Assembly (NCBI RefSeq): GCF_030580855.1 | Contig: NZ_JAUQOP010000023.1 | Span: 27,777 to 91,776, forward strand | DNA from: Pseudomonas citrullilanati | Lineage (GTDB): Bacteria; Pseudomonadota; Gammaproteobacteria; Pseudomonadales; Pseudomonadaceae | Direction of reading: 5' to 3' | Length of the DNA: 64,000 nucleotides | Part shown: piece by piece, positions 43,127 through 52,375 of the stretch | How positions within the stretch are numbered: position 1 is the stretch's first letter | Layout of the letters: each line of letters opens with the position of its first letter | Made by a program: the position numbers and the translations under genes | Notes under the pieces: model-generated | The model's input: only the letters and a program-made list of their open reading frames with translations | Databases searched by the model: none | What the model was told of the DNA's origin: nothing

Positions 43127-45318
43127 CGCTTGTCCTCCAGCGGCTGGGGTGTCCAGAACTTCAACAGTAACGCATTGCTCACCACGCTGACGCTGGACAG
43201 GGCCATGGCCGCGCCGGCCAGCACCGGGTTGAGCAGGCCGAATGCCGCCAGCGGAATGCCGATCAGGTTGTAGACGAACGCCCAGAACAGGTTCTGGCGG
43301 ATCTTGGCGTAGGTCTTGCGGCTGATGTCCAGCGCGGCGGGTACCAGCCGCGGATCGCCGCGCATGAGGGTGATGCCGGACGCGTGCATGGCCACATCGG
43401 TGCCGCCGCCCATGGCGATGCCGATATCCGCGGCGGCCAGGGCCGGGGCATCGTTGATGCCGTCGCCGACCATGGCCACCACCGAACGCGCCTTCAATTG
43501 TTCGACGAGGGCGGATTTGTCCGCCGGCAGCACCTCTGCGTGCACGTTGGCGATGCCCAGCGCCTGCGCCACCACCCGGGCGCTGCCCTGGTTGTCACCG
43601 GTCAGCAAGTGGCTGGCGATATGACGCTCGGCCAGGGCTTGCACGGCCGCCAGGGCACCAGGCTTGAGTGTGTCCCCGAATGCGAACAGGCCCAGTACCC
43701 GGGGCGCCGGGGCTTGTTCGATCAACCAGGACAGCGTGCGGCCTTCGCTCTCCCACGCCTGTGCCGACGCCTCCAGCGCGCCGGGGCCCAGGCCCAGGTC
43801 TTCCAGTAGGCGCCGGTTGCCCAGCGCCAGGCGGCGTTCGTCGAGGTTGCCGGCGATGCCGCGGCCGGTCAGGGCTTGGCTATCGCGGATGTCCGGCACG
43901 CTCAAGCCGCGCTCGCCGCAAGTGTCGAGCACCGCTTTGGCCAGGGGATGCTCGCTGCCGCGTTGCAGCGCGCCGGCCCATTGCAGCAGGGTGTCCTCGC
44001 TCCCTTCCACGGCACTGAAGTGCACGATGCGCGGAGTGCCGGAGGTCAGGGTGCCGGTCTTGTCGAACACCACGGTGGCAACGGCATGGGCCCGCTCCAG
44101 CGCTTCGGCATCCTTGATCAGGATCCCGTGGCGCGCGGCCACGCCAGTGCCGGCCATGATCGCCGTCGGCGTCGCCAGGCCCAAGGCGCAGGGACAGGCG
44201 ATCACCAGCACCGCCACGGCGTTGATCACGGCTACTTCCAGCGGCGCGCCGTACAGCCACCAGCCCACCAGCGTGGCCAGCGCCAGCAGCAGCACCACCG
44301 GCACGAAGACCTGGCTGACTTTATCCACCAGTTTCTGGATCGGCGCCTTGGCGGCCTGGGCGTCCTCCACCAGGCGGATGATCCGCGCCAGGACCGTCTC
44401 GGCGCCCAGTGCCTGGGTGCGCACCAACAGCCGGCCTTCGCCATTGATGGCGCCGCCGGTGACCTTGTCGCCGGGCTGCTTGGGCACCGGCAGGCTTTCG
44501 CCGCTGATCAGGGCTTCGTCGGCGTGGCTCTGGCCTTGCAGCACTTCACCGTCCACCGGGAAACGCTCGCCGGGCTTGACCAGCACCAGGTCGTTCAAGC
44601 GCAAGGCGCTGATGGCGACGTCGCGCTCCTGGCCGTCGACCACCTGGATCGCCCGCTCCGGTCGCAGGGCTTGGAGTGCGCGGATGGCGCTGGCGGTCTG
44701 TCGCTTGGCGCGACTTTCCAGGTACTTGCCCAGCAAAACCAGGGCGATCACCACCGCCGAGGCTTCGAAATACAGGTGTGGCAGGCTGCCGGGGCGGGCG
44801 CTGGCCCATTCGTAGAGGCTCAAGCCGTAGCCGGCGCTGGTGCCCAGGGCGACCAGCAAGTCCATGTTGCCGGCCCTGGCGCGCACGGCCTTGAAGGCGG
44901 CGACATAAAAGCGTGCACCGAAGATGAACTGCACCGGCGTCGCCAGGGCGAACTGCACCCAGGCCGGCAACATCCAGTGCACGCCAAACGGCTGCAGCAG
45001 CATCGGCAATACCAGTGGCACGGCCAGCAGGATCGCCAGCACCAACGCCAGGCGTTCATGGTTCAGGTGTTGGCTTCGCGCTTCGGCGGAGGGCTCGACG
45101 GGGCTGATCTCGGCGTCATAGCCGGCGCGCTTGACGGCATCGACGAGGGTTTGCGGATCCACCTGGCCGCTCAATTCGAGGTGGGCGCGCTCGTTGGCGA
45201 GGTTGACGCTGACGCTGTCCACGCCCGCCACCTTGCTCAGGGCCCGCTCGACCCGCCCGGCGCAGCTGGCGCAGGTCATGCCGCTGATCGGCAGGTCGAA
45301 GGTGCTGGATACGGACAT
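43123..45318 (-). CDS. copA: Copper-exporting P-type ATPase
   Basis: A 731-residue inner-membrane P1B-type ATPase that pumps Cu(I) from cytoplasm to periplasm. It has one N-terminal heavy-metal domain (GMTCASC, Cys16 and Cys19), eight membrane helices, the transport motif CPC (375-377) in IACPCALGLATP, the phosphorylation site Asp419 in DKTGTLTSG, the HP motif SEHPLAKA and GDGINDAPAL. A CueR-type operator lies just upstream and cueR follows with a four-base overlap. In Pseudomonas it is also called cueA or copA1. Confidence 0.95.
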   Translation of the reverse strand: MSVSSTFDLPISGMTCASCAGRVERALSKVAGVDSVSVNLANERAHLELSGQVDPQTLVDAVKRAGYDAEISPVEPSAEARSQHLNHERLALVLAILLAVPLVLPMLLQPFGVHWMLPAWVQFALATPVQFIFGARFYVAAFKAVRARAGNMDLLVALGTSAGYGLSLYEWASARPGSLPHLYFEASAVVIALVLLGKYLESRAKRQTASAIRALQALRPERAIQVVDGQERDVAISALRLNDLVLVKPGERFPVDGEVLQGQSHADEALISGESLPVPKQPGDKVTGGAINGEGRLLVRTQALGAETVLARIIRLVEDAQAAKAPIQKLVDKVSQVFVPVVLLLALATLVGWWLYGAPLEVAVINAVAVLVIACPCALGLATPTAIMAGTGVAARHGILIKDAEALERAHAVATVVFDKTGTLTSGTPRIVHFSAVEGSEDTLLQWAGALQRGSEHPLAKAVLDTCGERGLSVPDIRDSQALTGRGIAGNLDERRLALGNRRLLEDLGLGPGALEASAQAWESEGRTLSWLIEQAPAPRVLGLFAFGDTLKPGALAAVQALAERHIASHLLTGDNQGSARVVAQALGIANVHAEVLPADKSALVEQLKARSVVAMVGDGINDAPALAAADIGIAMGGGTDVAMHASGITLMRGDPRLVPAALDISRKTYAKIRQNLFWAFVYNLIGIPLAAFGLLNPVLAGAAMALSSVSVVSNALLLKFWTPQPLEDKR

Positions 45319-45347
45319 CGGTCTGGCTCCCTGTAGTGAAGGACTAC

Positions 45348-45378
45348 AGGATCAACCTTGCCATGCGGGCAAGGTCAA
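45348..45378 (-). promoter_or_regulatory. CueR-type promoter/operator of copA
   Basis: On the minus strand, TTGACC is followed after 19 bases by GATCCT. Between them lies the perfect dyad ACCTTGCC-N5-GGCAAGGT (45355-45375), the sequence recognised by CueR. The long spacer is the mark of MerR-family promoters. Confidence 0.92.
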
Positions 45379-45422
45379 GCGCCACCCGAACACTTGCCGA
45401 TGCCCTGGGGAAGTGAGCGGGG

Positions 45423-45800
45423 TCAATAACCCAGGGCAGCCTGCTTGAGGAACATGCCTGAGTCGTTCATGGCGATGCGGAACTTCAGGATTTCGCCGGC
45501 CTTGAGGACGATCTCCTGGGAGCCCGGGGCAAGCATGCCGGGGTTGCACCCCGGTGCCTGGCCTGGCAGCAGTTTCAGGCGCAAGGAGAATCGGCCGGCC
45601 GGCAGGTTGAAGGAAGTGCTCTCTTCCTGGAACAGCCGGGCCGAGAGCTGGTCCTGGATATAGATGCCGATTTCGCAGGACGTCGCCACTTCCAGGCGCT
45701 CGCGGGAAATGATCAGCACGCCGTAATCCTCGGCCGATGCCTGGGGCACCACCGCTGAAAAACCGAGCATGCAAAACAGGCTGAACGCTGACCAGCGCAT
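45423..45800 (-). CDS. Small secreted protein of unknown function in the copper cluster
   Basis: A 125-residue protein with a clear signal peptide (MRWSAFSLFCMLGFSAVVPQASA, cleavage near residue 23). The mature part is beta-rich with two cysteines (near 42 and 84) that could form a disulfide. GGAGG precedes the ATG at 45800. It lies between copZ (divergent) and copA (downstream, same strand). I do not recognise the family. The flanking CueR-type operators suggest, but do not prove, a copper-related periplasmic role. Confidence 0.75.
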   Translation of the reverse strand: MRWSAFSLFCMLGFSAVVPQASAEDYGVLIISRERLEVATSCEIGIYIQDQLSARLFQEESTSFNLPAGRFSLRLKLLPGQAPGCNPGMLAPGSQEIVLKAGEILKFRIAMNDSGMFLKQAALGY

Positions 45801-45886
45801 GGCTGAACCTCCGGTGTGGAATCCTTGATGTGTGCAGCTTGGCTGAGCCCGTTGCCGATTGCCAGCCCGGCAGTTTTCCCTGGAAC

Positions 45887-45917
45887 TTGACCTTGCCATG
45901 AGGGCAAGCTTGAAACT
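45887..45917 (+). promoter_or_regulatory. CueR-type promoter/operator of copZ
   Basis: TTGACC and GAAACT with a 19-base spacer containing the near-perfect dyad ACCTTGCC-ATGAG-GGCAAGCT (45890-45910), almost identical to the copA operator. The orientation points to copZ, 31 bases downstream; a ribosome binding site AAGGAG follows. Confidence 0.9.
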
Positions 45918-45947
45918 GCTGGCAACCTCAATCCAAGGAGTCATCCC

Positions 45948-46145
45948 ATGCAAGTATTCAATGTCCAGGGCATGTCCTGCGGCCACTGCGTCAATGCCAT
46001 CACCCAGGCTGTACAGGCCCGTGATCCGGCCGCCGAGGTCCAGGTCGACCTGGGGGCGAAGACGGTACAGGTCCAGAGTTCGCTGCCGACCGATGCAGTG
46101 GTCGAGGCCATCAAGGAGGAGGGCTACGAAGTCAGCCCCGCCTGA
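45948..46145 (+). CDS. copZ: Copper chaperone, heavy-metal-associated domain
   Basis: A 65-residue single HMA-domain protein with the metal-binding motif GMSCGHC (Cys11, Cys14) and the family ending IKEEGYEV. It would buffer Cu(I) in the cytoplasm and pass it to CopA or CueR. It has its own CueR-type promoter and sits near copA but on the opposite strand. Confidence 0.93.
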   Translation: MQVFNVQGMSCGHCVNAITQAVQARDPAAEVQVDLGAKTVQVQSSLPTDAVVEAIKEEGYEVSPA

Positions 46146-46240
46146 AATTTTTTAATCGTTAGCGACCTATCGGAATGTTCAAGCGCGCCCGGCAGGGCTA
46201 AACTGTCGGGCTGCCGACTGACGCCTGACCTGGACGCCCG

Positions 46241-47443
46241 ATGAACCTCCGCATCATTCTGATTCTTGGCGCCTTGAGCGCATTCGGTCCCTTGGCGATC
46301 GATTTTTACCTGCCCGCCTTCCCGGCCATGGCCACGGCCTTCGGCACCGACGAAAAACACATCCAGCTGACCCTGGCCGCCTATTTCCTCGGCCTGTCCA
46401 TCGGGCAACTGGGTTATGGGCCGGTGGCGGATCGTTTCGGGCGACGCATCCCACTGCTGGCCGGCGTTGGCCTGTTCACCCTGGCTTCCCTGGCGTGTGC
46501 CTACGCGCCGAACCTCGAATGGCTGATCGCCGCCCGCTTCGTCCAGGCCTTGGGCGGTTGCGCCGGGATGGTGATTTCGCGCGCGGTGGTGAGCGACAAA
46601 TGCGACGCGGTGGGCGCGGCCAAGGTGTTCTCGCAACTGATGCTGGTGATGGGCCTGGCGCCGATCCTCGCGCCGATGCTCGGCGGGTTGCTGGTGAACC
46701 TGCATGGCTGGCAATCGATCTTCATCGCCTTGACCCTGTTCAGCGCGCTGGCGGCGACGGCCGTGGCCTTGTGGCTGCCGGAAAGCCTGCCGGCCCATGT
46801 GCCCCGGCAACCGCTGTCCGGGGCGCTGCGCCAGTACGCGCGGCTGTTGACCGACCGGATCTACCTCGGCCATGCCTTGACGGGAGGGATCGCCATCGCC
46901 GGCATGTTTGCCTATATCGCCGGCTCGCCATTCGTCTTCATCAAGCTGTACGGGGTGCCGGCCGAACACTTCGGCTGGGTGTTCGGCACCAATGCGGCCG
47001 GGTTCATCCTGGTGGCCCAGGTCAACGCCCGGTTGCTGTCCAAGCGTGGCCCGGCGTTCCTGCTGGCCCGTGCGGTATGGGTCTACCTGGCCGCCGGGTT
47101 GACCCTGCTGGCCGTGAGTGCCTTGCAGCCCGAGCGGTTGTGGCCGCTGCTGATCCCGCTGTTCATCTGCATCGCCAGCCTGGGTTGCATCCTGCCCAAT
47201 GCTTCCGCCTGCGCCATGACCGGGCAGGGCGCCCGGGCCGGCAGCGCTTCGGCGCTGCTAGGCTGCCTGCAATTTTCCGTGGCGGCCGGGTCCGCCGCGC
47301 TGGTAGCGGCGCTGCATGACGGCAGCGCCGTACCCATGGCGTTGGTGATGAGCTTGTGCGGGCTGCTGGTGGTCAGTGCGGCGATGCTGACCCGGCGCCT
47401 GCAGAATGCCCGGGCGCTGGCCCAGGCCGCTGGCGAGGCCTGA
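46241..47443 (+). CDS. Bcr/CflA family multidrug efflux MFS transporter
   Basis: A 400-residue major facilitator with 12 hydrophobic segments. The start (GALSAFGPLAIDFYLPAFP) and motif A (GPVADRFGRRIPLL) followed by RFVQALGGCAGMVISRAVVSD are signatures of the Bcr/CflA drug:proton antiporters. The substrate cannot be named; bicyclomycin and sulfonamides are known for relatives. It is tail to tail with the next small gene, with no intergenic base. Confidence 0.92.
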   Translation: MNLRIILILGALSAFGPLAIDFYLPAFPAMATAFGTDEKHIQLTLAAYFLGLSIGQLGYGPVADRFGRRIPLLAGVGLFTLASLACAYAPNLEWLIAARFVQALGGCAGMVISRAVVSDKCDAVGAAKVFSQLMLVMGLAPILAPMLGGLLVNLHGWQSIFIALTLFSALAATAVALWLPESLPAHVPRQPLSGALRQYARLLTDRIYLGHALTGGIAIAGMFAYIAGSPFVFIKLYGVPAEHFGWVFGTNAAGFILVAQVNARLLSKRGPAFLLARAVWVYLAAGLTLLAVSALQPERLWPLLIPLFICIASLGCILPNASACAMTGQGARAGSASALLGCLQFSVAAGSAALVAALHDGSAVPMALVMSLCGLLVVSAAMLTRRLQNARALAQAAGEA

Positions 47444-47614
47444 TCAGCCGGCCGCGCGTTGCTGTTGTTCGGGGAAATGATGCGGCGCGTGAATTCGCGC
47501 TTGCAGGGTATTGGCGAAGGCCTGGGCTTCGGCCTCGGTGCGGAAGGTCACGACGTGCTGGTCGAGCCGCACTTGCCATTGGGATTTTGCCACTTCTTTT
47601 ATCAGGATCTTCAT
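47444..47614 (-). CDS. Small conserved-looking protein, 56 residues
   Basis: Starts MKILIKEVAKSQWQVRL at 47614 with a strong AGGAGG ribosome binding site on the minus strand. The first 40 residues alternate strand and helix (VVTFRTEAEAQAFANTLQ), like small Pseudomonas proteins of unknown function. The stop codon directly abuts that of the MFS gene. No function suggested. Confidence 0.7.
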   Translation of the reverse strand: MKILIKEVAKSQWQVRLDQHVVTFRTEAEAQAFANTLQARIHAPHHFPEQQQRAAG

Positions 47615-47739
47615 TGCTGACCTCCTCACGTAAAAGATTGCGTTGCAAAGGCCTCGAGTGTAGACCGGAATGCGATCGCAAATGTGACAACGGTCAAGTC
47701 TCGGACTGACGGCACCCTGAACTGATCCTTGCGCCGAAG

Positions 47740-47770
47740 GCATGGCGAGGGAGACAGTCCCTCGCCATGC
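47740..47770 (-). terminator. Strong hairpin after the alcohol dehydrogenase-like gene
   Basis: A 13-bp perfect stem (GCATGGCGAGGGA and its complement) with a 5-base loop lies 11 bases beyond the stop of the gene at 47782. No T-run follows on the minus strand. Confidence 0.55.
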
Positions 47771-47781
47771 GCCAGGCTTGG

Positions 47782-48795
47782 TCAGAACCCTTCGAGCACG
47801 ATCTTGCCCTTGGACTTGCCGCTCTCCAGCAACCCGTGGGCGCGGCGCAGGTTCTCGGCGTTGATGGTGCCGAAGTGCTCGCCGACGGTGGTCTTCAGCG
47901 TACCGGCATCGATCAGCTCGGCGATGCGATTGAGCAGTTTGTGCTGCTCGATCATGTCGGGCGTCTCGAACAGCGAGCGGGTGTACATGAACTCCCAATG
48001 CAGCGACAGGCTCTTGCGCTTGAGCTTGGTCACGTCCAGCGCCTTGGGATCATCGATCAGCGCCAGCTTGCCTTGGGGCGCCAGGGCTTCGACCAACTGG
48101 TCCAGGTGATGGTCGGTCTGGGTCAGGCTGGCGACATGGGTCACTTGCCCGTGGCCGGCCTTCTTCAATTCTTCGCTCAGCGGCTGGCTGTGGTCGATCA
48201 CCCGATGGGCACCCAGGTCCCGCACCCACGCCTGCGTCTGCGGCCGGGAAGCGGTGCCGATGACGTTCAGCCCGGTGAGCTGGCGGGCCAGTTGGGTCAG
48301 GATCGAGCCCACGCCACCCGCCGCGCCGACGATCAACAGGCTCTGGCCCAGGTCTTCCTGGCCTTCCTGGATTTGCAGCCGCTCGAACAGCAATTCCCAG
48401 GCGGTAATGGCCGTCAGTGGCAGTGCCGCCGCGTCGGCGAAACCGAGGGTCTTGGGCATGTGGCCGACGATACGCTCATCCACCGCGTGCAATTCGCTGT
48501 TGCCGCCTGCCCGGGCAATGGAACCGGCATAGAAGACCTTGTCGCCTACCTTGAACAGCGTGACCTCGCTGCCCACGGCCTTGACCACGCCCGCCACATC
48601 CCAGCCCAACACCTTGGCCGCACCGTCTTCGGGCTGGACGTTCTGGCGAACCTTGGTGTCCACCGGGTTGACCGAAATGGCCTTCACTTCCACCAGCAAG
48701 TCCCGGGGCCCGGCCACGGGGGCTGGCAACTCGATGTCTTGCAGGGATTTGGGATCGGTGATGGGCAACGAATGGTAGTAGGCAATGGCTTTCAT
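47782..48795 (-). CDS. Zinc-type alcohol dehydrogenase-like protein (quinone oxidoreductase group)
   Basis: A 337-residue medium-chain dehydrogenase. It has the NADPH motif LIVGAAGGVGSILTQLA and the N-terminal substrate domain with VKAISVNPVDTKVR and GWDVAGVV, but no zinc-binding cysteines, which places it with zeta-crystallin-like quinone oxidoreductases (the YogA/ZADH group). It likely reduces quinones or enals. The divergent LysR gene (112-base gap) is its probable regulator. Confidence 0.9.
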   Translation of the reverse strand: MKAIAYYHSLPITDPKSLQDIELPAPVAGPRDLLVEVKAISVNPVDTKVRQNVQPEDGAAKVLGWDVAGVVKAVGSEVTLFKVGDKVFYAGSIARAGGNSELHAVDERIVGHMPKTLGFADAAALPLTAITAWELLFERLQIQEGQEDLGQSLLIVGAAGGVGSILTQLARQLTGLNVIGTASRPQTQAWVRDLGAHRVIDHSQPLSEELKKAGHGQVTHVASLTQTDHHLDQLVEALAPQGKLALIDDPKALDVTKLKRKSLSLHWEFMYTRSLFETPDMIEQHKLLNRIAELIDAGTLKTTVGEHFGTINAENLRRAHGLLESGKSKGKIVLEGF

Positions 48796-48907
48796 GAGCA
48801 GCTCCGTGAGGTGAATAACGATGCCGCCATGGTTAGCTATTTATCAGCCAGATAAAACCGGCTAAAAGAACAGGCTCTTTCAACCCATTATTGATAATGG
48901 AGCCATC

Positions 48908-49837
48908 ATGCTTCGCTTCGATGACTTGCAGCTGTTTGTCCGGGCGGCGGATCTGGGCAGTCTTTCCGCGGCGGCCCGGGTCATGGACCTTTCGGCGGCG
49001 GTGGCCAGCGCCGCGTTGAAGCGCATCGAGCAGCACCTGGGTGCCCGGCTGTTGGCCCGTTCCACCCGCAGCCTGCGCCTGACCGCCGAGGGTGAAGGCT
49101 TTCTCGAATACGCCCGCGCCGCGTTGAGCAGCCTCGATGAAGGCAAGCGGTTGCTGACCAGCGGCCAGGACCAGGTCAGCGGGGTACTGCAGTTGTCCGC
49201 GCCGTCGGACCTGGGACGCAACCTGCTGCTGCCCTGGCTGGATGCGTTCCAGCGCGAGCACCCGGGGCTGACGGTGCGGCTGCTGTTGGGCGATCGCATC
49301 GCCGACCTGTTCAAGCAACCGGTGGACATTGCGCTGCGCTACGGCGAGCCGGAAGATTCGAGCCTGGTGGCCCTGCCTGTCGCCCCGGACAATCGCCGGG
49401 TGCTCTGTGCCTCGCCAGGCTACCTGGCTCGCCACGGTGAACCCCAGCATCTGGAGCAACTGGCCCAGCACAATTGCCTGCTGTACATGCTCGGTACCCG
49501 GGTTCACGACCAGTGGTGCTTTCATGACGGCAAGCGGGACGTGAGCCTCACGGTCAGTGGCGACCGCTTCAGCGATGATGCCGATGTGGTACGGCGCTGG
49601 GCCGTGGCGGGTGCCGGGATTGCCTATAAATCGTGGCTGGATGTTTCCACCGATGTGCTGGCCGGGCGTCTGAAAATCCTTCTGCCGCACCTGCAATGCG
49701 AACGGGCCCCCCTCCATCTGCTGTGCGCGCACCGGGCGCAATTGAGCAAACCCATCAAGCTTTTACGCGACATGCTCCAGGCCCGCTGCGGGCAGTTGAC
49801 CGCGCAATTCCCGCACTCGGCAGGGGCGGGCCAATAG
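48908..49837 (+). CDS. LysR family transcriptional regulator
   Basis: A 309-residue regulator with an N-terminal winged HTH (LRFDDLQLFVRAADLGSLSAAARVMDLS...) and a periplasmic-binding-like effector domain. It belongs to the group with GVLQLSAPSDLGRNLLLPWL and KQPVDIALRYGEPEDSSLVA, often beside oxidoreductase genes. It is divergent from the alcohol dehydrogenase-like gene and probably controls it. Confidence 0.93.
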   Translation: MLRFDDLQLFVRAADLGSLSAAARVMDLSAAVASAALKRIEQHLGARLLARSTRSLRLTAEGEGFLEYARAALSSLDEGKRLLTSGQDQVSGVLQLSAPSDLGRNLLLPWLDAFQREHPGLTVRLLLGDRIADLFKQPVDIALRYGEPEDSSLVALPVAPDNRRVLCASPGYLARHGEPQHLEQLAQHNCLLYMLGTRVHDQWCFHDGKRDVSLTVSGDRFSDDADVVRRWAVAGAGIAYKSWLDVSTDVLAGRLKILLPHLQCERAPLHLLCAHRAQLSKPIKLLRDMLQARCGQLTAQFPHSAGAGQ

Positions 49838-50030
49838 TCGCGGGCAAATAGAGAATTTTCCCGCATGTTCAATCGCCTCCAAAGGTTTCCGGAGGGCAGG
49901 AAAGCTCGACCGCCACGCTTATACTAGCGACCGCCCGAGCCGGCGCCCTACCGCGCCGCTTTTCGGCGGCCCCATGGCGGGTCGATAGGCGCCAGAGCAG
50001 TAGACGAATGATTCAACAGGGAGTGAATAC

Positions 50031-50765
50031 ATGGAACATGCACCTTGCATCAGCCAGATCGCCACGCTGCTGGCCGATCCCAAGCGCAGCGCAATGATGT
50101 GGGCCTTGATGGACGGCACGGCCCGGCAGGCCGAAGAGTTGGCCTTGCTCGCCGGGCTGTCGCCGTCCTCGGCCAGCGCTCACCTGGGGCGCCTGTGCGC
50201 CGGTGGCCTGGTGAAAGACGAAATGCGCGGTCGCAGACGTTTCTTTCGCCTGGCGGCGCCGGAGATCGGTGCGGCCGTCGAGGCCCTGGCCAGCGCGACG
50301 CTGGTCAGTACGCCGCGGCAAGTCCCGGAGGTCTTCAAGCGTGGCGTCAAGCTGACCCAGGCGCCGTCGGCCCCCGTCTCGCTGATGCGCGCCCGGCTGT
50401 GTGACGATCACCTGGGCGGCACCCTGGCCGCCGACCTGTACCAGCGCCTGGTGGACGCCGGCTGGGTCGAGCAGTGCGACCAGCGGGTGACCGTCACCCT
50501 CAAGGGCGCCAATCAACTGGCCGGTCGCGGCCTGTTCATCCAGGCCCTGGCCCACCGCAATGCCCACATCGCCTGCGCCTGCCCGGACTGGAGCGAACGA
50601 CGCCCGCACCTGGGGGGCGCGCTGGGGGCGGCATTGCTGCAACTGTTCATGCAGTCCGGCTGGCTGAGCCTCCCCAACGATTCCCGCGCGCTGCACGTGA
50701 CCGCACTCGGCCAACAGGAGATCCACCGGTTCGCCAGGCAGGAAAGCCTGGAGATGGCGCTCTAG
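50031..50765 (+). CDS. ArsR-type winged-helix regulator, long form
   Basis: A 244-residue protein. Residues 1-85 form an ArsR-like winged HTH (ISQIATLLADPKRSAMMWALMDG and LAGLSPSSASAHLGRL). The remaining 150 residues are an additional domain with a CACPDWSERRPHLGGALG segment, which has cysteines spaced CxC and could bind a ligand or metal. A GGGAG site precedes the ATG. The MFS transporter 110 bases downstream on the same strand may be its target. Confidence 0.87.
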   Translation: MEHAPCISQIATLLADPKRSAMMWALMDGTARQAEELALLAGLSPSSASAHLGRLCAGGLVKDEMRGRRRFFRLAAPEIGAAVEALASATLVSTPRQVPEVFKRGVKLTQAPSAPVSLMRARLCDDHLGGTLAADLYQRLVDAGWVEQCDQRVTVTLKGANQLAGRGLFIQALAHRNAHIACACPDWSERRPHLGGALGAALLQLFMQSGWLSLPNDSRALHVTALGQQEIHRFARQESLEMAL

Positions 50766-50875
50766 AACGCCGCTGGCAAGTCGCTCAGGGCTGCCGCCAG
50801 GTCGCATCCAGCAAAGGTCCCGCACAAGGTTCGCGCACACTCGAATCCGCGGAATCATCGGATCGGGGAGGCAGC

Positions 50876-52258
50876 ATGGACATTCAAGGTTACAGCGCGG
50901 CGGAGCGCCTGGAGCGGTTACCCATCAGCGGTTATCACCGGGTGATCTTCATCATCATTGCCCTGGCGTTTTTCTTCGACTCCATGGACCTGGCGATGAT
51001 GACTTTCCTGCTGGGGTCGATCAAAACCGAATTCGGCCTGAGCACGGCCCAGGCCGGACTGCTCGCCAGTTCGAGTTTCTTCGGCATGGTCGTGGGGGCG
51101 TCGCTGTCGGGGATGCTGGCCGATCGGTTCGGGCGCAAGCCGGTGTTCCAGTGGAGCATCGTGTTGTGGGGCGTCGCCAGCTACCTGTGCTCCACGGCCC
51201 AGGATCTCGAAGCCTTGACGCTGTTTCGGGTGCTGCTGGGCATTGGCATGGGCATGGAGTTTCCAATTGCCCAGTCGATGCTTTCGGAACTGATCCCGGC
51301 CCGGCGTCGCGGGCGCTATATCGCGTTGATGGACGGTTTCTGGCCGCTGGGCTTCGTGGCGGCGGGCGTGCTGTCGTACTTCCTGCTGCCGGTGATCGGC
51401 TGGCGCGACATTTTCCTGGTGCTGGCGATACCGGCGGTGTTCGTCCTGGCGATCCGCTTCTTCATTCCCGAATCACCGCGCTGGCTGGAACAGGCCGGTC
51501 GAGGTGACGAAGCGGACGCGGTGCTGGGCCGGATCGAAGACAAGGTCCGGGCTTCGCTGGGGCGCGCCGACCTGCCGGAGCCGATCCGGTTGCCCAGGCA
51601 GGTGAGCGCACCGGGCGGCTTCTTCTCGGCCCTGGCGCAGATCTGGTCGCCGCTGTATCGCCAGCGCACGATGATGATCTGGAGCGTCTGGTTCTTTGCC
51701 TTGCTGGGTTTCTATGGCCTGACGTCCTGGCTCAGCGCGTTGTTGCAACAGTCGGGGTTCGCGGTGACCCAGTCGGTGTATTACACGGTGCTGATTTCCC
51801 TGGGCGGGATTCCCGGCTTCCTGGCGGCGGCCTGGCTGGTGGAGCGGTGGGGACGCAAGCCGGTGTGCGTCATCACGCTGCTGGGCGGTGGGGCGATGGC
51901 GTTTCTCTATGGGCAGAGTGCGGTGTTCGGCGGCAATGTCGGCCTGCTGATCGGGACCGGGCTGTTGATGCAGTTCTTCCTCTTCGGCATGTGGGCGGTG
52001 CTCTACACCTACACCCCGGAGCTGTACCCCACTTCGGCGCGGGCCACGGGCTCGGGCTTCGCCTCGGCGGTCGGCCGCATCGGTTCGTTGCTGGGGCCCT
52101 TGGTGACCGGCCTGGTATTCCCCATTACCGGCCAGGGTGGCGTCTTCGCCCTGGGCGCCTTGTGTTTTGCCGTGGCGGCCGGGGTGGTCTGGCTGTTCGG
52201 AATGGAAACCCGGGGCAAGACGCTGGAGGAGTTGAGCGAAGGCACGGGGACCGGTTAA
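50876..52258 (+). CDS. MFS transporter, sugar/aromatic-acid porter type
   Basis: A 460-residue major facilitator with 12 helices. The motifs GMLADRFGRKPVF, GIGMGMEFPIAQSMLSELIPARRRGRYIA (split by helices), PESPRWLEQAGR, and ELYPTSARATGSGF are those of the sugar-porter / YceI-like metabolite family. I chose the ATG at 50876, preceded by GGGGAGG; the open frame extends 134 codons upstream through the previous gene in another frame and is not real. Substrate unknown. Confidence 0.9.
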   Translation: MDIQGYSAAERLERLPISGYHRVIFIIIALAFFFDSMDLAMMTFLLGSIKTEFGLSTAQAGLLASSSFFGMVVGASLSGMLADRFGRKPVFQWSIVLWGVASYLCSTAQDLEALTLFRVLLGIGMGMEFPIAQSMLSELIPARRRGRYIALMDGFWPLGFVAAGVLSYFLLPVIGWRDIFLVLAIPAVFVLAIRFFIPESPRWLEQAGRGDEADAVLGRIEDKVRASLGRADLPEPIRLPRQVSAPGGFFSALAQIWSPLYRQRTMMIWSVWFFALLGFYGLTSWLSALLQQSGFAVTQSVYYTVLISLGGIPGFLAAAWLVERWGRKPVCVITLLGGGAMAFLYGQSAVFGGNVGLLIGTGLLMQFFLFGMWAVLYTYTPELYPTSARATGSGFASAVGRIGSLLGPLVTGLVFPITGQGGVFALGALCFAVAAGVVWLFGMETRGKTLEELSEGTGTG

Positions 52259-52269
52259 ACGCGATCCCT

Positions 52270-52357
52270 GTGGGAGCGGGCTTGCTCGCGAAGGCGTTGC
52301 GTCAGTCAACATTGATGCTGAATGTGCCGCCGTCTTCGCGAGCAAGCCCGCTCCCAC
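52270..52357. repeat. REP doublet (REPIN) between the MFS and adenine deaminase genes
   Basis: Inverted arms GTGGGAGCGGGCTTGCTCGC and GCGAGCAAGCCCGCTCCCAC with a perfect match; lies between two convergent genes. Confidence 0.88.
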
Positions 52358-52375
52358 CAGGGGGTATCATGGGCC

